A stretch of DNA of 64,000 nt from Bacillota bacterium (lineage in GTDB: Bacteria > Bacillota > Clostridia > Acetivibrionales > DTU013). Below the pieces are notes generated by a model that was not told where the DNA came from, did not search any database, and saw nothing but the letters and a program-made list of their open reading frames with translations. Location of the stretch: assembly GCA_023411575.1 (NCBI GenBank), contig JAEYOP010000053.1, positions 98,563-162,562 of the forward strand, written 5' to 3'. Made by a program: the position numbers and the translations under genes. Below are positions 1 through 8,740 of this stretch, one piece after another (the stretch's first letter is position 1; each line of letters starts with the position of its first letter).

Positions 1-2
1 CC

Positions 3-1859
3 AATGGCGTCTGGGAAGAGAAGGTCAATCAGATCCGGTTCTATTCGGGTGCAAAATTCGAAGCGGCAAATGAGGCGGAGGCAGGTTCCGTCTGCGCGGT
101 AACGGGATTAAGCCAGACAAGGCCGGGAGAGGGCCTGGGGGCGGAAGAAGCGTCAAATGCCCCGGTATTGGAGCCGGTGTTGTCCTATCGCGTGATCCTT
201 CCCGAAGGCTGCGACCCGAGAATGATGCTTCCGAAGCTGCGTCAGATCGAGGAAGAGGATCCGGAGCTTCATATCGTCTGGGACGAGACGCTCCAGGAAA
301 TCCAGGTCCGAATCATGGGCGAGGTGCAGGTGGAAATTCTGCAAAGCCTGATCCAAAGCCGGTTTGGCATCGAGGTGTCCTTCGATTCGGGCCGGATCGT
401 GTACAAGGAGACGATTGCGAATGCTGTAGAAGGGGTGGGGCATTTCGAGCCCCTGCGCCATTATGCGGAGGTCCACCTGCTGCTGGAGCCGGGGGAGCGG
501 GGAAGCGGCCTGCGGTTTAAAGCGGATTGCAGCGACGATGTTCTGGGCAAAAGCTGGAAGAACCTTATCCTGACCCACCTGGAGGAAAAGGTCCATAAAG
601 GGGTCCTCACCGGGTCGGCCATTACGGATATGACGATTACCCTGGTGTCGGGCCGGGCGCACAATAAGCATACGGAAGGCGGCGACTTCCGGGAGGCTAC
701 CTACCGCGCCGTGCGACAGGGCCTGAAGGAGGCGGAATCCATATTGCTGGAGCCGTACTACGCCTTTCAGTTGGAACTGCCTGAAAAAATGGTAGGGCGG
801 GCGATGACCGATATTGAGAAAATGTCCGGGACAAGCCGGATTCTGCACATAGAAGGCGAAACGGCAGTCCTGGCCGGAAGTGCTCCTGTGGTGACCATGC
901 GAAATTACCAGAAAGAGGTGACGGCCTATACCAGGGGCTATGGCAGGCTTTTTTGCAGCCTCAAGGGGTATGAACCCTGCCATAATACGGCCGAGGTCGT
1001 GGAAAGAATCGGATACGATTCGGAACGGGACACATGGAATCCGACCGGTTCGGTGTTTTGTGCAAACGGCACGAGCTTTCTGGTGAATTGGGATGAAGTC
1101 AAGGCCCATATGCATGTGGAAAGCTGCTTCCGGCAAAAGGAGGACTTCCCGGCGGAAGCGGTTGAAAACAAGGCTTCTTACACGGACGGGGACTGGCTCG
1201 ATCCGGAGGAGGTGGACCGGATCTTCCAGCAGACCTTTTATGCCAACCAGGGAAAAAAGTCAATCTGGCGCAAGCGAAAAACCGCTGCCGGGAAGTATTA
1301 CACCCAGCCGGTCTATGTAGGCAAATCAGCAGGCAAAGGAAAGGAAGCCAGGGAAGAGTACCTTCTGGTAGACGGCTATAACGTGATCTTTGCGTGGCCC
1401 GATCTGAAGGGGTTTGCGGAAGATAACATGGATGGCGCACGATTAAGGCTGCTCGATGCTCTCGACGAATACCGGGGTATTCGAAAATGCCGGATCATCG
1501 CCGTCTTTGACGCCTACCGCGTCCAGGGGCACCAGGAGGAACTGTTCGACTATGGGAACATCCATGTGGTGTATACCCGGGAGGCGCAAACGGCGGACCA
1601 TTTCATCGAAAAATTCGCCCACGACAACCAGGAGAAATACGATATCACGGTTGCAACATCGGACGGCCTGCAGCAGATCATCATCCGGGGGTCGGGCTGT
1701 GCCGTTTTGTCCGCCAGGGAGCTGAAGGAGGAAATGGAAAGGGCCGGCGACAGAGCTCTCCAGGATTACCGGGAGAAGCAGCCGGCAGGCCGCAATTATC
1801 TGAAGGACGCCCTGTCCTCCGAAACGAAACAGCAGATGGAAGAACTCCTGAAAGAATAA
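3..1859 (+). CDS. TetM-like ribosome-protection GTPase (C-terminal part) fused to NYN/YacP nuclease domain
   Basis: The reading frame is open from the left edge, so this is the 3' part of a longer gene; the GTPase domain lies outside the window. The first half matches the C-terminal domains of TetM/TetO-type, EF-G-like ribosomal protection proteins, including the domain IV signature NKHTEGGDFREATYRAVRQG and a domain V stretch (AMTDIEKMSGTS). After about 1320 comes a second domain opening YLLVDGYNVIF, with further acidic motifs VFDAYR and ATSDGLQQ. This is the NYN (PIN-like) fold of YacP/Rae1, an A-site mRNA endonuclease in Bacillus. TetM-type proteins remove tetracycline from, or rescue, ribosomes; whether this one confers resistance cannot be told without the GTPase half. 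The three acidic motifs of the NYN domain look intact. The next gene follows after 29 bp. Confidence 0.85.
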   Translation, partial: NGVWEEKVNQIRFYSGAKFEAANEAEAGSVCAVTGLSQTRPGEGLGAEEASNAPVLEPVLSYRVILPEGCDPRMMLPKLRQIEEEDPELHIVWDETLQEIQVRIMGEVQVEILQSLIQSRFGIEVSFDSGRIVYKETIANAVEGVGHFEPLRHYAEVHLLLEPGERGSGLRFKADCSDDVLGKSWKNLILTHLEEKVHKGVLTGSAITDMTITLVSGRAHNKHTEGGDFREATYRAVRQGLKEAESILLEPYYAFQLELPEKMVGRAMTDIEKMSGTSRILHIEGETAVLAGSAPVVTMRNYQKEVTAYTRGYGRLFCSLKGYEPCHNTAEVVERIGYDSERDTWNPTGSVFCANGTSFLVNWDEVKAHMHVESCFRQKEDFPAEAVENKASYTDGDWLDPEEVDRIFQQTFYANQGKKSIWRKRKTAAGKYYTQPVYVGKSAGKGKEAREEYLLVDGYNVIFAWPDLKGFAEDNMDGARLRLLDALDEYRGIRKCRIIAVFDAYRVQGHQEELFDYGNIHVVYTREAQTADHFIEKFAHDNQEKYDITVATSDGLQQIIIRGSGCAVLSARELKEEMERAGDRALQDYREKQPAGRNYLKDALSSETKQQMEELLKE

Positions 1860-1888
1860 AAAATATAGATGCAAAAGGAGCTTCTGCA

Positions 1889-3451
1889 ATGAATAATATG
1901 GGTGCAATGAATAAAACGGATGCAACGAATAAATACGCGTGGGTCGTGGATCAGGGAGACGGTACATACAAAAATCCGATCCTGTATACGGATTATTCCG
2001 ACCCGGATGTGATCCGCACGGACCGGGGCTTTTTCATGGTCGCCTCCAGCTTCTGCAATACGCCGGCCATTCCCCTCCTCCACTCCATGGATCTGGTGAA
2101 CTGGAAGGTGGTAAATTATATTGTCGATACGATCCCGTTCCCGGAGTATGACAGGCCCCGGCACGGCTGCGGCGTTTGGGCCCCGAGCATCCGGCACCAT
2201 GCCGGCAGGTATTATGTATTCTTTCCCATGCCGGACGAAGGGATTTTCATGTGCTCCGCCAAGGACCCCTTCGGGAAGTGGTCCGACCCCGTTACGGTCC
2301 TGGCCGGAAAGGGCTGGATCGATCCCTGCCCGTTCTGGGACGAGGACGGCAAAGCCTACCTGGTGAACGGTTTTGCGAAAAGCCGGTGCGGCTTCAAGAG
2401 CATCCTTCGGATCAGCCCGATGAAAGCGGACGGAACCGGCCTGGCCGGGGAGGGAAGGGACGTATTCGACGGCCATGACACGCAGCCCACCATCGAAGGC
2501 CCCAAGCTCTATAAAAGGAACGGCTGGTATTACATCTTTGCGCCCGCGGGAGGGGTCAAGGCGGGCTGGCAGACGGTTCTGCGGTCCAGGGACATATACG
2601 GCCCCTACGAAGAGAAAATCGTCTTACTCCAGGGGGATACGGCTGTCAACGGCCCGCACCAGGGCGGTTGGGTGACGACGCAGACGGGGCAGGACTGGTT
2701 TATTCATTTCCAGGATGTGGGGAATGCGGGCAGGATCGTCCATCTTCAGCCGATGAAGTGGGAAAAGGACTGGCCGGTCATCGGGGAGGACTCGGGAGAA
2801 GGCTTCGGAACGCCGGTCCTGTCCTGGACAAAGCCGGAGGTCGGAGGAACGTATCCGATCTGCGCGCCGGAGGACAGCGACGCCTTCGACGGGGAGCGGC
2901 TGGGCCTGCAATGGCAGTGGAACGCCAACTACAAGAAGGAATGGTACAGCCTTTCCAAAGAACAAAAGCAGTTAACCCTTTATTCCAGGCACGATGAAAG
3001 CCCTCTCTGCGATGTGCCCAATCTGCTGCTGCAAAAGTGGAGCGCTCCTTCTTTCGCCGCTGCGGTGAAATTGCACATAGATGAATTGCAGCCGGGCGAT
3101 ATAGCGGGGATGATCTCGCTGGGCGGGGTTTACACGGCGCTGGCGGTGGAAAAGACGCCGAAGGGCCGCCTTCTGGTCCAGATCACCGGCCAGTGGCAGA
3201 AGGGCGAAGGGAAGACCGTACTGGCGGAGATCGGTTCTCCCGTGGTAATTTTCAAAATGGTGGTGGAAGCGGACGGAAGAGTCAGCTTCTTATACGGAGA
3301 GGACGAGGCGAGGCTGGAGCCGGTGGGGGAATCCGTCGTCATGACGCCGGGCAGATGGGTCGGAGTAAAGGACGGGCTGTTTATTGTCAACCGGTCCGGC
3401 GAAAGCGGCGGCTGCCTGAAAGCGGATTATTACATGCTGACGGAGGGATAA
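1889..3451 (+). CDS. Glycoside hydrolase family 43 (beta-xylosidase/arabinofuranosidase-like)
   Basis: This 520-residue protein has no signal peptide, so it probably acts in the cytoplasm on imported oligosaccharides. The N-terminal half is a GH43 five-bladed propeller. The expected triad can be placed: general base D38 (YSDPDV), pKa modulator D145 (GWIDPCPFWDEDG) and general acid E203 (TIEGPKLY). The C-terminal part (about 330-520) is a beta-sandwich of the kind appended to GH43 xylosidases. The start at 1889 is set by AAAGGAG at 1874-1880. GH43 enzymes remove terminal xylose or arabinose from hemicellulose; exact substrate cannot be read from sequence. It lies upstream of a sensor/regulator/importer set that probably serves the same glycan. 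Confidence 0.9.
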   Translation: MNNMGAMNKTDATNKYAWVVDQGDGTYKNPILYTDYSDPDVIRTDRGFFMVASSFCNTPAIPLLHSMDLVNWKVVNYIVDTIPFPEYDRPRHGCGVWAPSIRHHAGRYYVFFPMPDEGIFMCSAKDPFGKWSDPVTVLAGKGWIDPCPFWDEDGKAYLVNGFAKSRCGFKSILRISPMKADGTGLAGEGRDVFDGHDTQPTIEGPKLYKRNGWYYIFAPAGGVKAGWQTVLRSRDIYGPYEEKIVLLQGDTAVNGPHQGGWVTTQTGQDWFIHFQDVGNAGRIVHLQPMKWEKDWPVIGEDSGEGFGTPVLSWTKPEVGGTYPICAPEDSDAFDGERLGLQWQWNANYKKEWYSLSKEQKQLTLYSRHDESPLCDVPNLLLQKWSAPSFAAAVKLHIDELQPGDIAGMISLGGVYTALAVEKTPKGRLLVQITGQWQKGEGKTVLAEIGSPVVIFKMVVEADGRVSFLYGEDEARLEPVGESVVMTPGRWVGVKDGLFIVNRSGESGGCLKADYYMLTEG

Positions 3452-3587
3452 AGTGGGAAGGGCGGCTGAAATAATCGTCGGATTTCCCGGATTTCGTGGA
3501 AGTTCTCCGCACAATATGCTATCCTATTTGTAAATCATTAAGGAACACCGGAAATTATTTTTCGCTTGTTCCCAAGGGGCGCACTGG

Positions 3588-4277
3588 ATGCAGAAACAAT
3601 ATAAGCACATCATCTTTGACTTTGACGGGACGCTGGCCGATTCCGGGACGGTTATGCTCAAGGTGTTCAACAGCCTGGCGGACAAGTACGGGTTCAGCAG
3701 GCTGGACATGGAGACCTATCGGCAGCTCAGCAGCCTTCCGGTCAAGCAAAGGCTGAAAATACTAAAAATCCCATTCTACAGGACCATACGGCTGGGAAAG
3801 GTGCAGACCGATTTCAACCGGCAGGTCTGGGCATACCTGGACGAAATCCGAATTTTCGACGGAATGGAGGAGGTACTGGACGGACTTCGCAAATCCGGAT
3901 ATGTTTTGTCCATTCTCTCCTCCAATCTTGCCGACAATGTGATCGGCTGCCTGAAACGCCACGGAATTGACTGCTTTCAGAGCATCCATACCTCCGCAAA
4001 GCTTTTCGGGAAGGATAAAGTGATCCGGCGATACCTGAAACGAAATGCGCTCTCCAGGGGCGAGGTCCTATACGTCGGAGACGAACTGCGGGACATCGAG
4101 GCCTGCCGGAAATCTGCAGTAGACATACTGGCGGTGACCTGGGGGCTGGACGGCCGGGAAGCCCTCGAAGCTTCAAAGCCCGCCTATGTCGCCTACGAAT
4201 GCGGCGATATCCTCAAGCTGCTGCGGAGGACTGAAAACGGGGGCGTTACGGCTGAATGTTTTCCAGCGGGATCGTAA
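3588..4277 (+). CDS. HAD-family hydrolase, phosphoglycolate phosphatase-like
   Basis: The 229-residue protein has HAD motif I DFDGTLADSG near the N-terminus, motif II (ILSSN, about residue 106), a lysine in FGKDK and motif III (YVGDELRDIEACRKS) near residue 165. The helical cap between motifs I and II is of the C1 phosphoglycolate-phosphatase type. It should dephosphorylate a small sugar phosphate or nucleotide; no specific substrate is indicated. An AAGGGG sequence lies about 10 nt before the ATG. The last 32 bp overlap the end of the convergent histidine kinase gene, an unusual tail-to-tail overlap in which both proteins keep sensible C-termini. Confidence 0.85.
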   Translation: MQKQYKHIIFDFDGTLADSGTVMLKVFNSLADKYGFSRLDMETYRQLSSLPVKQRLKILKIPFYRTIRLGKVQTDFNRQVWAYLDEIRIFDGMEEVLDGLRKSGYVLSILSSNLADNVIGCLKRHGIDCFQSIHTSAKLFGKDKVIRRYLKRNALSRGEVLYVGDELRDIEACRKSAVDILAVTWGLDGREALEASKPAYVAYECGDILKLLRRTENGGVTAECFPAGS

Positions 4278-7173
4278 TGATTACCTTTGTCCCCTGCATA
4301 TATTCGCCTTCTATCACCATGTCGGCTTTCCCGTGATAATACAAATGCAGCCTTTTATAGACGTTCTTCAGGGCGATGCCGTTGCTTTTGTCCCTGGCGC
4401 CGTCCTGCTCGTATTTGCTGTCCTCAACGATGCTGTTCCGGAGGGATTCCCGCACCCGTTCCAGATCGGCGGGCTTCAGGCCCGTGCCGTTGTCCCGGAC
4501 CTCCAGGTACAGCCGCTCCTGCTCCCGCCGGGCCGTGATTTCCAGGAGCCCGCCGGAGGTAATGTTGTACAGCCCGTGATTGATGGAGTTTTCAATAATG
4601 GGCTGGAAGATGAATTTGATGATCTTTTCCTGCCGGATGGAGGGTTCGATGTTCCAGCGGCAGTTGAATTTGTCCCCGAACCGCAGCTGCTGTATGGTGA
4701 CATAATTCCGGGCGTGGTCGATCTCCTTTTCCAGGGGGACGGTCATGTTGGAGCAGTTGGTGGTGTACCGGAACAGCTTGGATAACGCCGTGGCCATGAT
4801 GCTGATCTTTTTGTCGTTGGACGCCATCGCCTGCATATTGATCATCTCCAGGGAATTGTACAGGAAATGGGGATTTATCTGCTGCTGCAGCATGTTCAGT
4901 TCGGACTGGGTCTTGAGGACGATCAGCTCGTGCTCGACGGTTTTCTGGTTCAGGTTTTCCTGGATGAGGACGTTGATCTGTTTGACCATCCGGTTGTACG
5001 CATGAATCAGCTCGCCGATTTCGTCATAGCCGCTGGAGATGTTGGGGTCACTGAAATCGCCCTTGCCCACTTCCTTCATATTGTTCTTGATCAGATCCAC
5101 GGGCTTGGCGATCAGCCTGGCAAGGCCCAGGGACAGCAGGAAGGCCAGTGCGGCGACGATGCAGGCCGTGACAAGGGTGCCGGAGATCAACTGCCGGCCG
5201 ATGGTGTCGATTTCGTTGAACTTCTGAAAGATGACCACCTTCCAGTCCTTTTGGGGAAAGGTGCCGAAGGACAGCAAATACTTGGTATTGTCGATCATGC
5301 CGGAACAGCTCGTGCCCGCCGCCGGACCGCCGTTGGAAAGGGACATGGCCAGGTCCCGGTAGGCGTTGGCCTTGTCCGTGTTGCTGCTGTAGATGATGCT
5401 TTTGTCGTCCTTCAGGATCAGAAAGTCCATATCCGAACCGGAGCTGACCGACTGGAAGGGATTCCCGTGCAAAAACATTTCCATATAGCCCAGGGGCTTT
5501 TTTTTCGGATTGTTCGCATCCTTGATGTCGTAGATTTTCCGGATGATGGCGGTGGCCGGCTGGTTGAACACATCGCTCGGGATGTACTCCCAGAAAATAT
5601 CGCTCTTCTGGGGCTCGAAATGGTCCTTGATATGGGTGGCGGGCACGTCCAGGAGCTGGGGATTGTTCGGAAAGATGGACTGGTATTTCACGTTCCCCGA
5701 GGAATCGAGGAGGACGACATTGGCAAAATAGGTCAGGTTCAGCGGCTGGGTGACCAGTACGGTTTCAATATCCTTCTTGGAAAGGTCCGCGGAGGTGCCG
5801 CTCTTTAGTATTTTTTCGATTTCATAGTAAGGCGTCAGTTCACTGTCTAGATAATAGGAGGACAACAGGTTGCTCATTTTTTGGTACATGTTGGAGGAGG
5901 CCATTGCGGCGTTCCGGTTCAGCATGTCCTGAGCATACTGGTAATTGTACTTTATGGTGAAGGAAGCGGTAGCGGCGATAGAAATGATCAAGGGCAGCAA
6001 AAAGGCGGCGAAGATCTGCTTTCGCATGGGATTTTCGCTGAAAATGCTGTTGGTGATGGTCTTAGGAGCGATTTCCGCCAGTGCGTTCGCCTTTACCTGC
6101 TGCTTTATCATGCCTGCCAGCTTTTTAAATGGTTTGGAGATCCGGCTGGACAGGTAAAAAACCAACAGGAAGGACAGGGCCAGGGTTGCCAGGGAAAACA
6201 TGGCGAAATGCAGGAGGAATTCGACGGTATCCGCGTCCATCCTGCTTACCGGGACGGAATAGACCAGCTTGAACTTGCCGTTGGCAAAAAGCTTGTACCG
6301 GCTGGAATATTTCACGTCGGAGATCGTCGAATCGGACTGGCCCTCTGCCGCCCTCAGGCCGGAAAAGGAGTCCGGGCCGGCGCCCTCCAGGTTTGTCCAG
6401 ATCACCCGGTTGTCCCGGTCCAGAAGCGTCACCCGCTCTCCCCGCGGATTGCCCTCCGGCAGGTACTCCTCCAGAAAGCCCGGATTCATTATGATTATGA
6501 TGACGCCCATATTGCTGTTGTTGGGATTGTATTTGGCGGTAAAGGAGTTGGAAATGATGATGCTGCCCTCCAGCACGTCGGCCAGTCCGCTGAGACGGTC
6601 CTTCGCCCTTTCGTACAAAAGGCTGCCGTGGTCCGGAAGCTCTTCCCGGAGGCTTCCGGGTTTCAGATAAACCGGGTTTGTGCTGTCGGAGAAAAGAAAA
6701 TCGAAAAGGATCCTGTCCTGGACCGTATAGACAAAATCATAATAATAGGGAACCTCCCGGATGCGCCAGGCGGTGTCTCCTACCTTTTTGGCGAAGCAGC
6801 GCTGGTTTTCATTGCTGCCCAGCATATAGATGGATTTTACCAGCTTCGGAGACAGGCCGAGCTGGTTTATCCTGCTGTTCAGCAATTCCCCGGCCTCATT
6901 TGCCTCCTTTTCATCCCGGAGGTTCCAGTACGAGGAGATGTAGCTGCAGTAATCCGTGTTGATCAGCACGGAGCTCAATATCTTCATATCGTTCATCAGC
7001 GCGTTCGCAGAGCTGTACAAGGATTGGAACTGCTGAGCGTCATAGTTTTTCTGCACCTTTTCGGATATTTCGAAGCGGTTTGCCAGTGCGGCCCCGATAA
7101 GCAGGCAGCAGGTGACGGGGATCAGCAGGAAGGCCAGAAAGGTGATGCGGTTGCGGAGCTTTTTGATCTTCAT
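4246..7173 (-). CDS. YesM-type sensor histidine kinase with two tandem sensor modules
   Basis: This 975-residue membrane kinase is much longer than the usual 570-620 residues of YesM proteins. Reading from the N-terminus: TM1 (about 11-31), extracellular region, TM2 (about 319-341), a HAMP-like linker, TM3 (about 387-407), a second extracellular region (about 408-660), TM4 (about 663-684), HAMP (about 685-735), the His_kinase domain with phospho-acceptor H769 in QINPHFLYN, and an HATPase domain ending near 970 with ENSINHG and DNGTG. The N-terminal sensor plus HAMP arrangement thus occurs twice. It is translationally coupled to the response regulator (ATGA overlap at 7170-7173) and has an AGGAGG site. 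It probably senses an extracellular sugar or sugar-loaded binding protein and controls the adjacent ABC importer. Confidence 0.93.
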   Translation of the reverse strand: MKIKKLRNRITFLAFLLIPVTCCLLIGAALANRFEISEKVQKNYDAQQFQSLYSSANALMNDMKILSSVLINTDYCSYISSYWNLRDEKEANEAGELLNSRINQLGLSPKLVKSIYMLGSNENQRCFAKKVGDTAWRIREVPYYYDFVYTVQDRILFDFLFSDSTNPVYLKPGSLREELPDHGSLLYERAKDRLSGLADVLEGSIIISNSFTAKYNPNNSNMGVIIIIMNPGFLEEYLPEGNPRGERVTLLDRDNRVIWTNLEGAGPDSFSGLRAAEGQSDSTISDVKYSSRYKLFANGKFKLVYSVPVSRMDADTVEFLLHFAMFSLATLALSFLLVFYLSSRISKPFKKLAGMIKQQVKANALAEIAPKTITNSIFSENPMRKQIFAAFLLPLIISIAATASFTIKYNYQYAQDMLNRNAAMASSNMYQKMSNLLSSYYLDSELTPYYEIEKILKSGTSADLSKKDIETVLVTQPLNLTYFANVVLLDSSGNVKYQSIFPNNPQLLDVPATHIKDHFEPQKSDIFWEYIPSDVFNQPATAIIRKIYDIKDANNPKKKPLGYMEMFLHGNPFQSVSSGSDMDFLILKDDKSIIYSSNTDKANAYRDLAMSLSNGGPAAGTSCSGMIDNTKYLLSFGTFPQKDWKVVIFQKFNEIDTIGRQLISGTLVTACIVAALAFLLSLGLARLIAKPVDLIKNNMKEVGKGDFSDPNISSGYDEIGELIHAYNRMVKQINVLIQENLNQKTVEHELIVLKTQSELNMLQQQINPHFLYNSLEMINMQAMASNDKKISIMATALSKLFRYTTNCSNMTVPLEKEIDHARNYVTIQQLRFGDKFNCRWNIEPSIRQEKIIKFIFQPIIENSINHGLYNITSGGLLEITARREQERLYLEVRDNGTGLKPADLERVRESLRNSIVEDSKYEQDGARDKSNGIALKNVYKRLHLYYHGKADMVIEGEYMQGTKVIITIPLENIQP

Positions 7174-8519
7174 GTTTCCTCCTGGTACTTGCAGCGGTAT
7201 TCGTAAGGCGTAAAGGAAGTATACTTTTTGAATACTTTTGAAAAATATCCGGGGTTTTCATAGCCGACGCATTCTCCCACTTCCGACACCTTGTACGCCG
7301 GGTTCTGCAAAAGCTTTTTCGCCTCTTCGATCCGGAGGTTCGTAAGATAATGGATAAAATTGACCCCGATAACCTCCTTGAAAATGTTGCTGAGATAGAC
7401 CGGGTTGATATAGATGTGCTCGGCCACTTCATTCAAAGTGACGGATTGCATGTAATGGGTGTTGATATAGTTGACGGCCTCTTTCAGAAGGTGTTTCTTT
7501 GAATTGATATCGATATTGGCGGAGGCGGGTGAAGGCTGCGAAGCCGGCGCCGGCGGGCATGCTTCGGTTTCTTCCGGGGAGAATGCCGCTTCGTCGTAAC
7601 GGATGATGCAATCCGTTCCTTTCCTGCCCTTCAGGGCGGCTTTTGCGTTCCGCGCCGAGCTGTGGATGTCCCTGACGCTGCGGCATGCCGTTCCGATTCC
7701 GCAGGAGACGGTGGAGCGGATCAGGCCGTCGATCCTGTAAAGGGAGTCCTTGAAGGCGGCGATGGTTTTCATGAATTCCGTTTCGCCGCTCTGGAGGCCG
7801 GCATGGGTGAACAGGACGTAGCAGTCGCCGGTTTGGGGATCCACGAAGGAATAGCCCAGTTCCTCGTTGTCGCATAATTCACGGAAGATGTTTTCAAAAG
7901 CGAAGAGGATGAGCTCCCGGTCCGGCAGTTGGCTAAAATGCTTTGAATCCAGGGCGTCAAGCCGGAAGAGGCATACGGTGTACAAGCCCGACTCAAAGGA
8001 CAGCTCTCCGTAGGTACAGCCCTCCTCGATGGCGCTGTCGGTCATGGGAGAAGCCAGGAGCTGTTTCAGGAAATCCTGCCGGAAGTATTTGGTGGAAAAC
8101 CGGGCCTTTTTCTCAAGTATTTTGATTTTCATCTGCTGCTGCCGGTTCCGGTCGATATTCTCGGTCAAGCCGCACATGACGCTTTCCAGCTCTTCCGGCT
8201 GGACCGGCTTCAGCAGGTAATCGAAAACGCCGTTCTTTAAGCTTTCCCGGATGAAGCTGTAATCATCGTAGCCGGAAAGAATGACTACGCTGATAAAGGG
8301 GTAGAGCCGGCTGATCCGGTTTAGGAGTTCGATGCCGTCCATGATGGGCATTTTGATATCGGTCAGAACGATATCGACGGGGTTCGTTTCGAGCCATTGG
8401 AGCGCCAGCAGGCCGTTTTTACAGGTTCCGGCCAGCTCTATGCCCATGGCGTTCCAGTCGAAGCTCAGCAGTCCGTTGATAATGCTCAATTCGTCATCCA
8501 CAATCAGAATCTTATACAA
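7170..8519 (-). CDS. YesN-type response regulator, REC plus AraC HTH
   Basis: The protein begins with a receiver domain (MYKILIVDDE; phospho-acceptor D54 in LTDIKMP; switch lysine in LLKPVQ) and ends with two AraC helix-turn-helix motifs (about residues 345-449: VTLNEVAEHIYINPVYLSNIFK and YENPGYFSKVFKKYTSFTPYEYR as separate parts). The middle region resembles the YesN linker. The frame is open upstream, but the conserved REC start indicates a TTG at 8519-8517 preceded by a G-run; upstream alternatives would add about 25 residues of non-REC sequence. It is cotranscribed with the dual-sensor kinase and is divergent from the binding-protein gene at 8741, its likely target. Confidence 0.9.
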   Translation of the reverse strand: MYKILIVDDELSIINGLLSFDWNAMGIELAGTCKNGLLALQWLETNPVDIVLTDIKMPIMDGIELLNRISRLYPFISVVILSGYDDYSFIRESLKNGVFDYLLKPVQPEELESVMCGLTENIDRNRQQQMKIKILEKKARFSTKYFRQDFLKQLLASPMTDSAIEEGCTYGELSFESGLYTVCLFRLDALDSKHFSQLPDRELILFAFENIFRELCDNEELGYSFVDPQTGDCYVLFTHAGLQSGETEFMKTIAAFKDSLYRIDGLIRSTVSCGIGTACRSVRDIHSSARNAKAALKGRKGTDCIIRYDEAAFSPEETEACPPAPASQPSPASANIDINSKKHLLKEAVNYINTHYMQSVTLNEVAEHIYINPVYLSNIFKEVIGVNFIHYLTNLRIEEAKKLLQNPAYKVSEVGECVGYENPGYFSKVFKKYTSFTPYEYRCKYQEET

Positions 8520-8610
8520 ATCCTTCCCCCCCGAAAGCCTGTGATGCCCTTTGCGCCGAGGCCGGCAAACCAGCTTTATAACTACAACCATTATAGCACC
8601 TGTTAAATAA

Positions 8611-8637
8611 AGCCAGTAGAGATTTTTGCAACTGGCT
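8611..8637. repeat. Inverted repeat AGCCAGT-N13-ACTGGCT in the regulator/importer intergenic region
   Basis: Two 7-bp arms (8611-8617 and 8631-8637) with a 13-bp spacer lie between the divergent response regulator and binding-protein genes, followed by an A-run. A TATACT at 8688-8693 could be the -10 box for the binding-protein gene, but no good -35 box is spaced to it, as expected of an activator-dependent promoter. The repeat may be an operator or only a small hairpin. Confidence 0.35.
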
Positions 8638-8740
8638 AAAAAAAGTGAAGAAATATGAAAAATGATATATTGTTCCTGCCGTATTCTTATACTAAGATGG
8701 ATTTGCGGCCGTAATCCAACATACATATCAGGGGGTAAAA

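Noticed and set aside
153..1136. Long minus-strand frame opposite the TetM-like gene
   Set aside because: It mirrors codon bias of the plus-strand gene, has no ribosome binding site and no recognisable domain.
3..1859. Assigning tetracycline resistance to the TetM-like gene
   Set aside because: The GTPase domain is outside the window and many homologues are housekeeping-like; resistance cannot be claimed.
5881..7206. 441-codon plus-strand frame opposite the dual-sensor kinase
   Set aside because: Low-complexity Gly/Gln/Val sequence and no ribosome binding site; shadow of the kinase.
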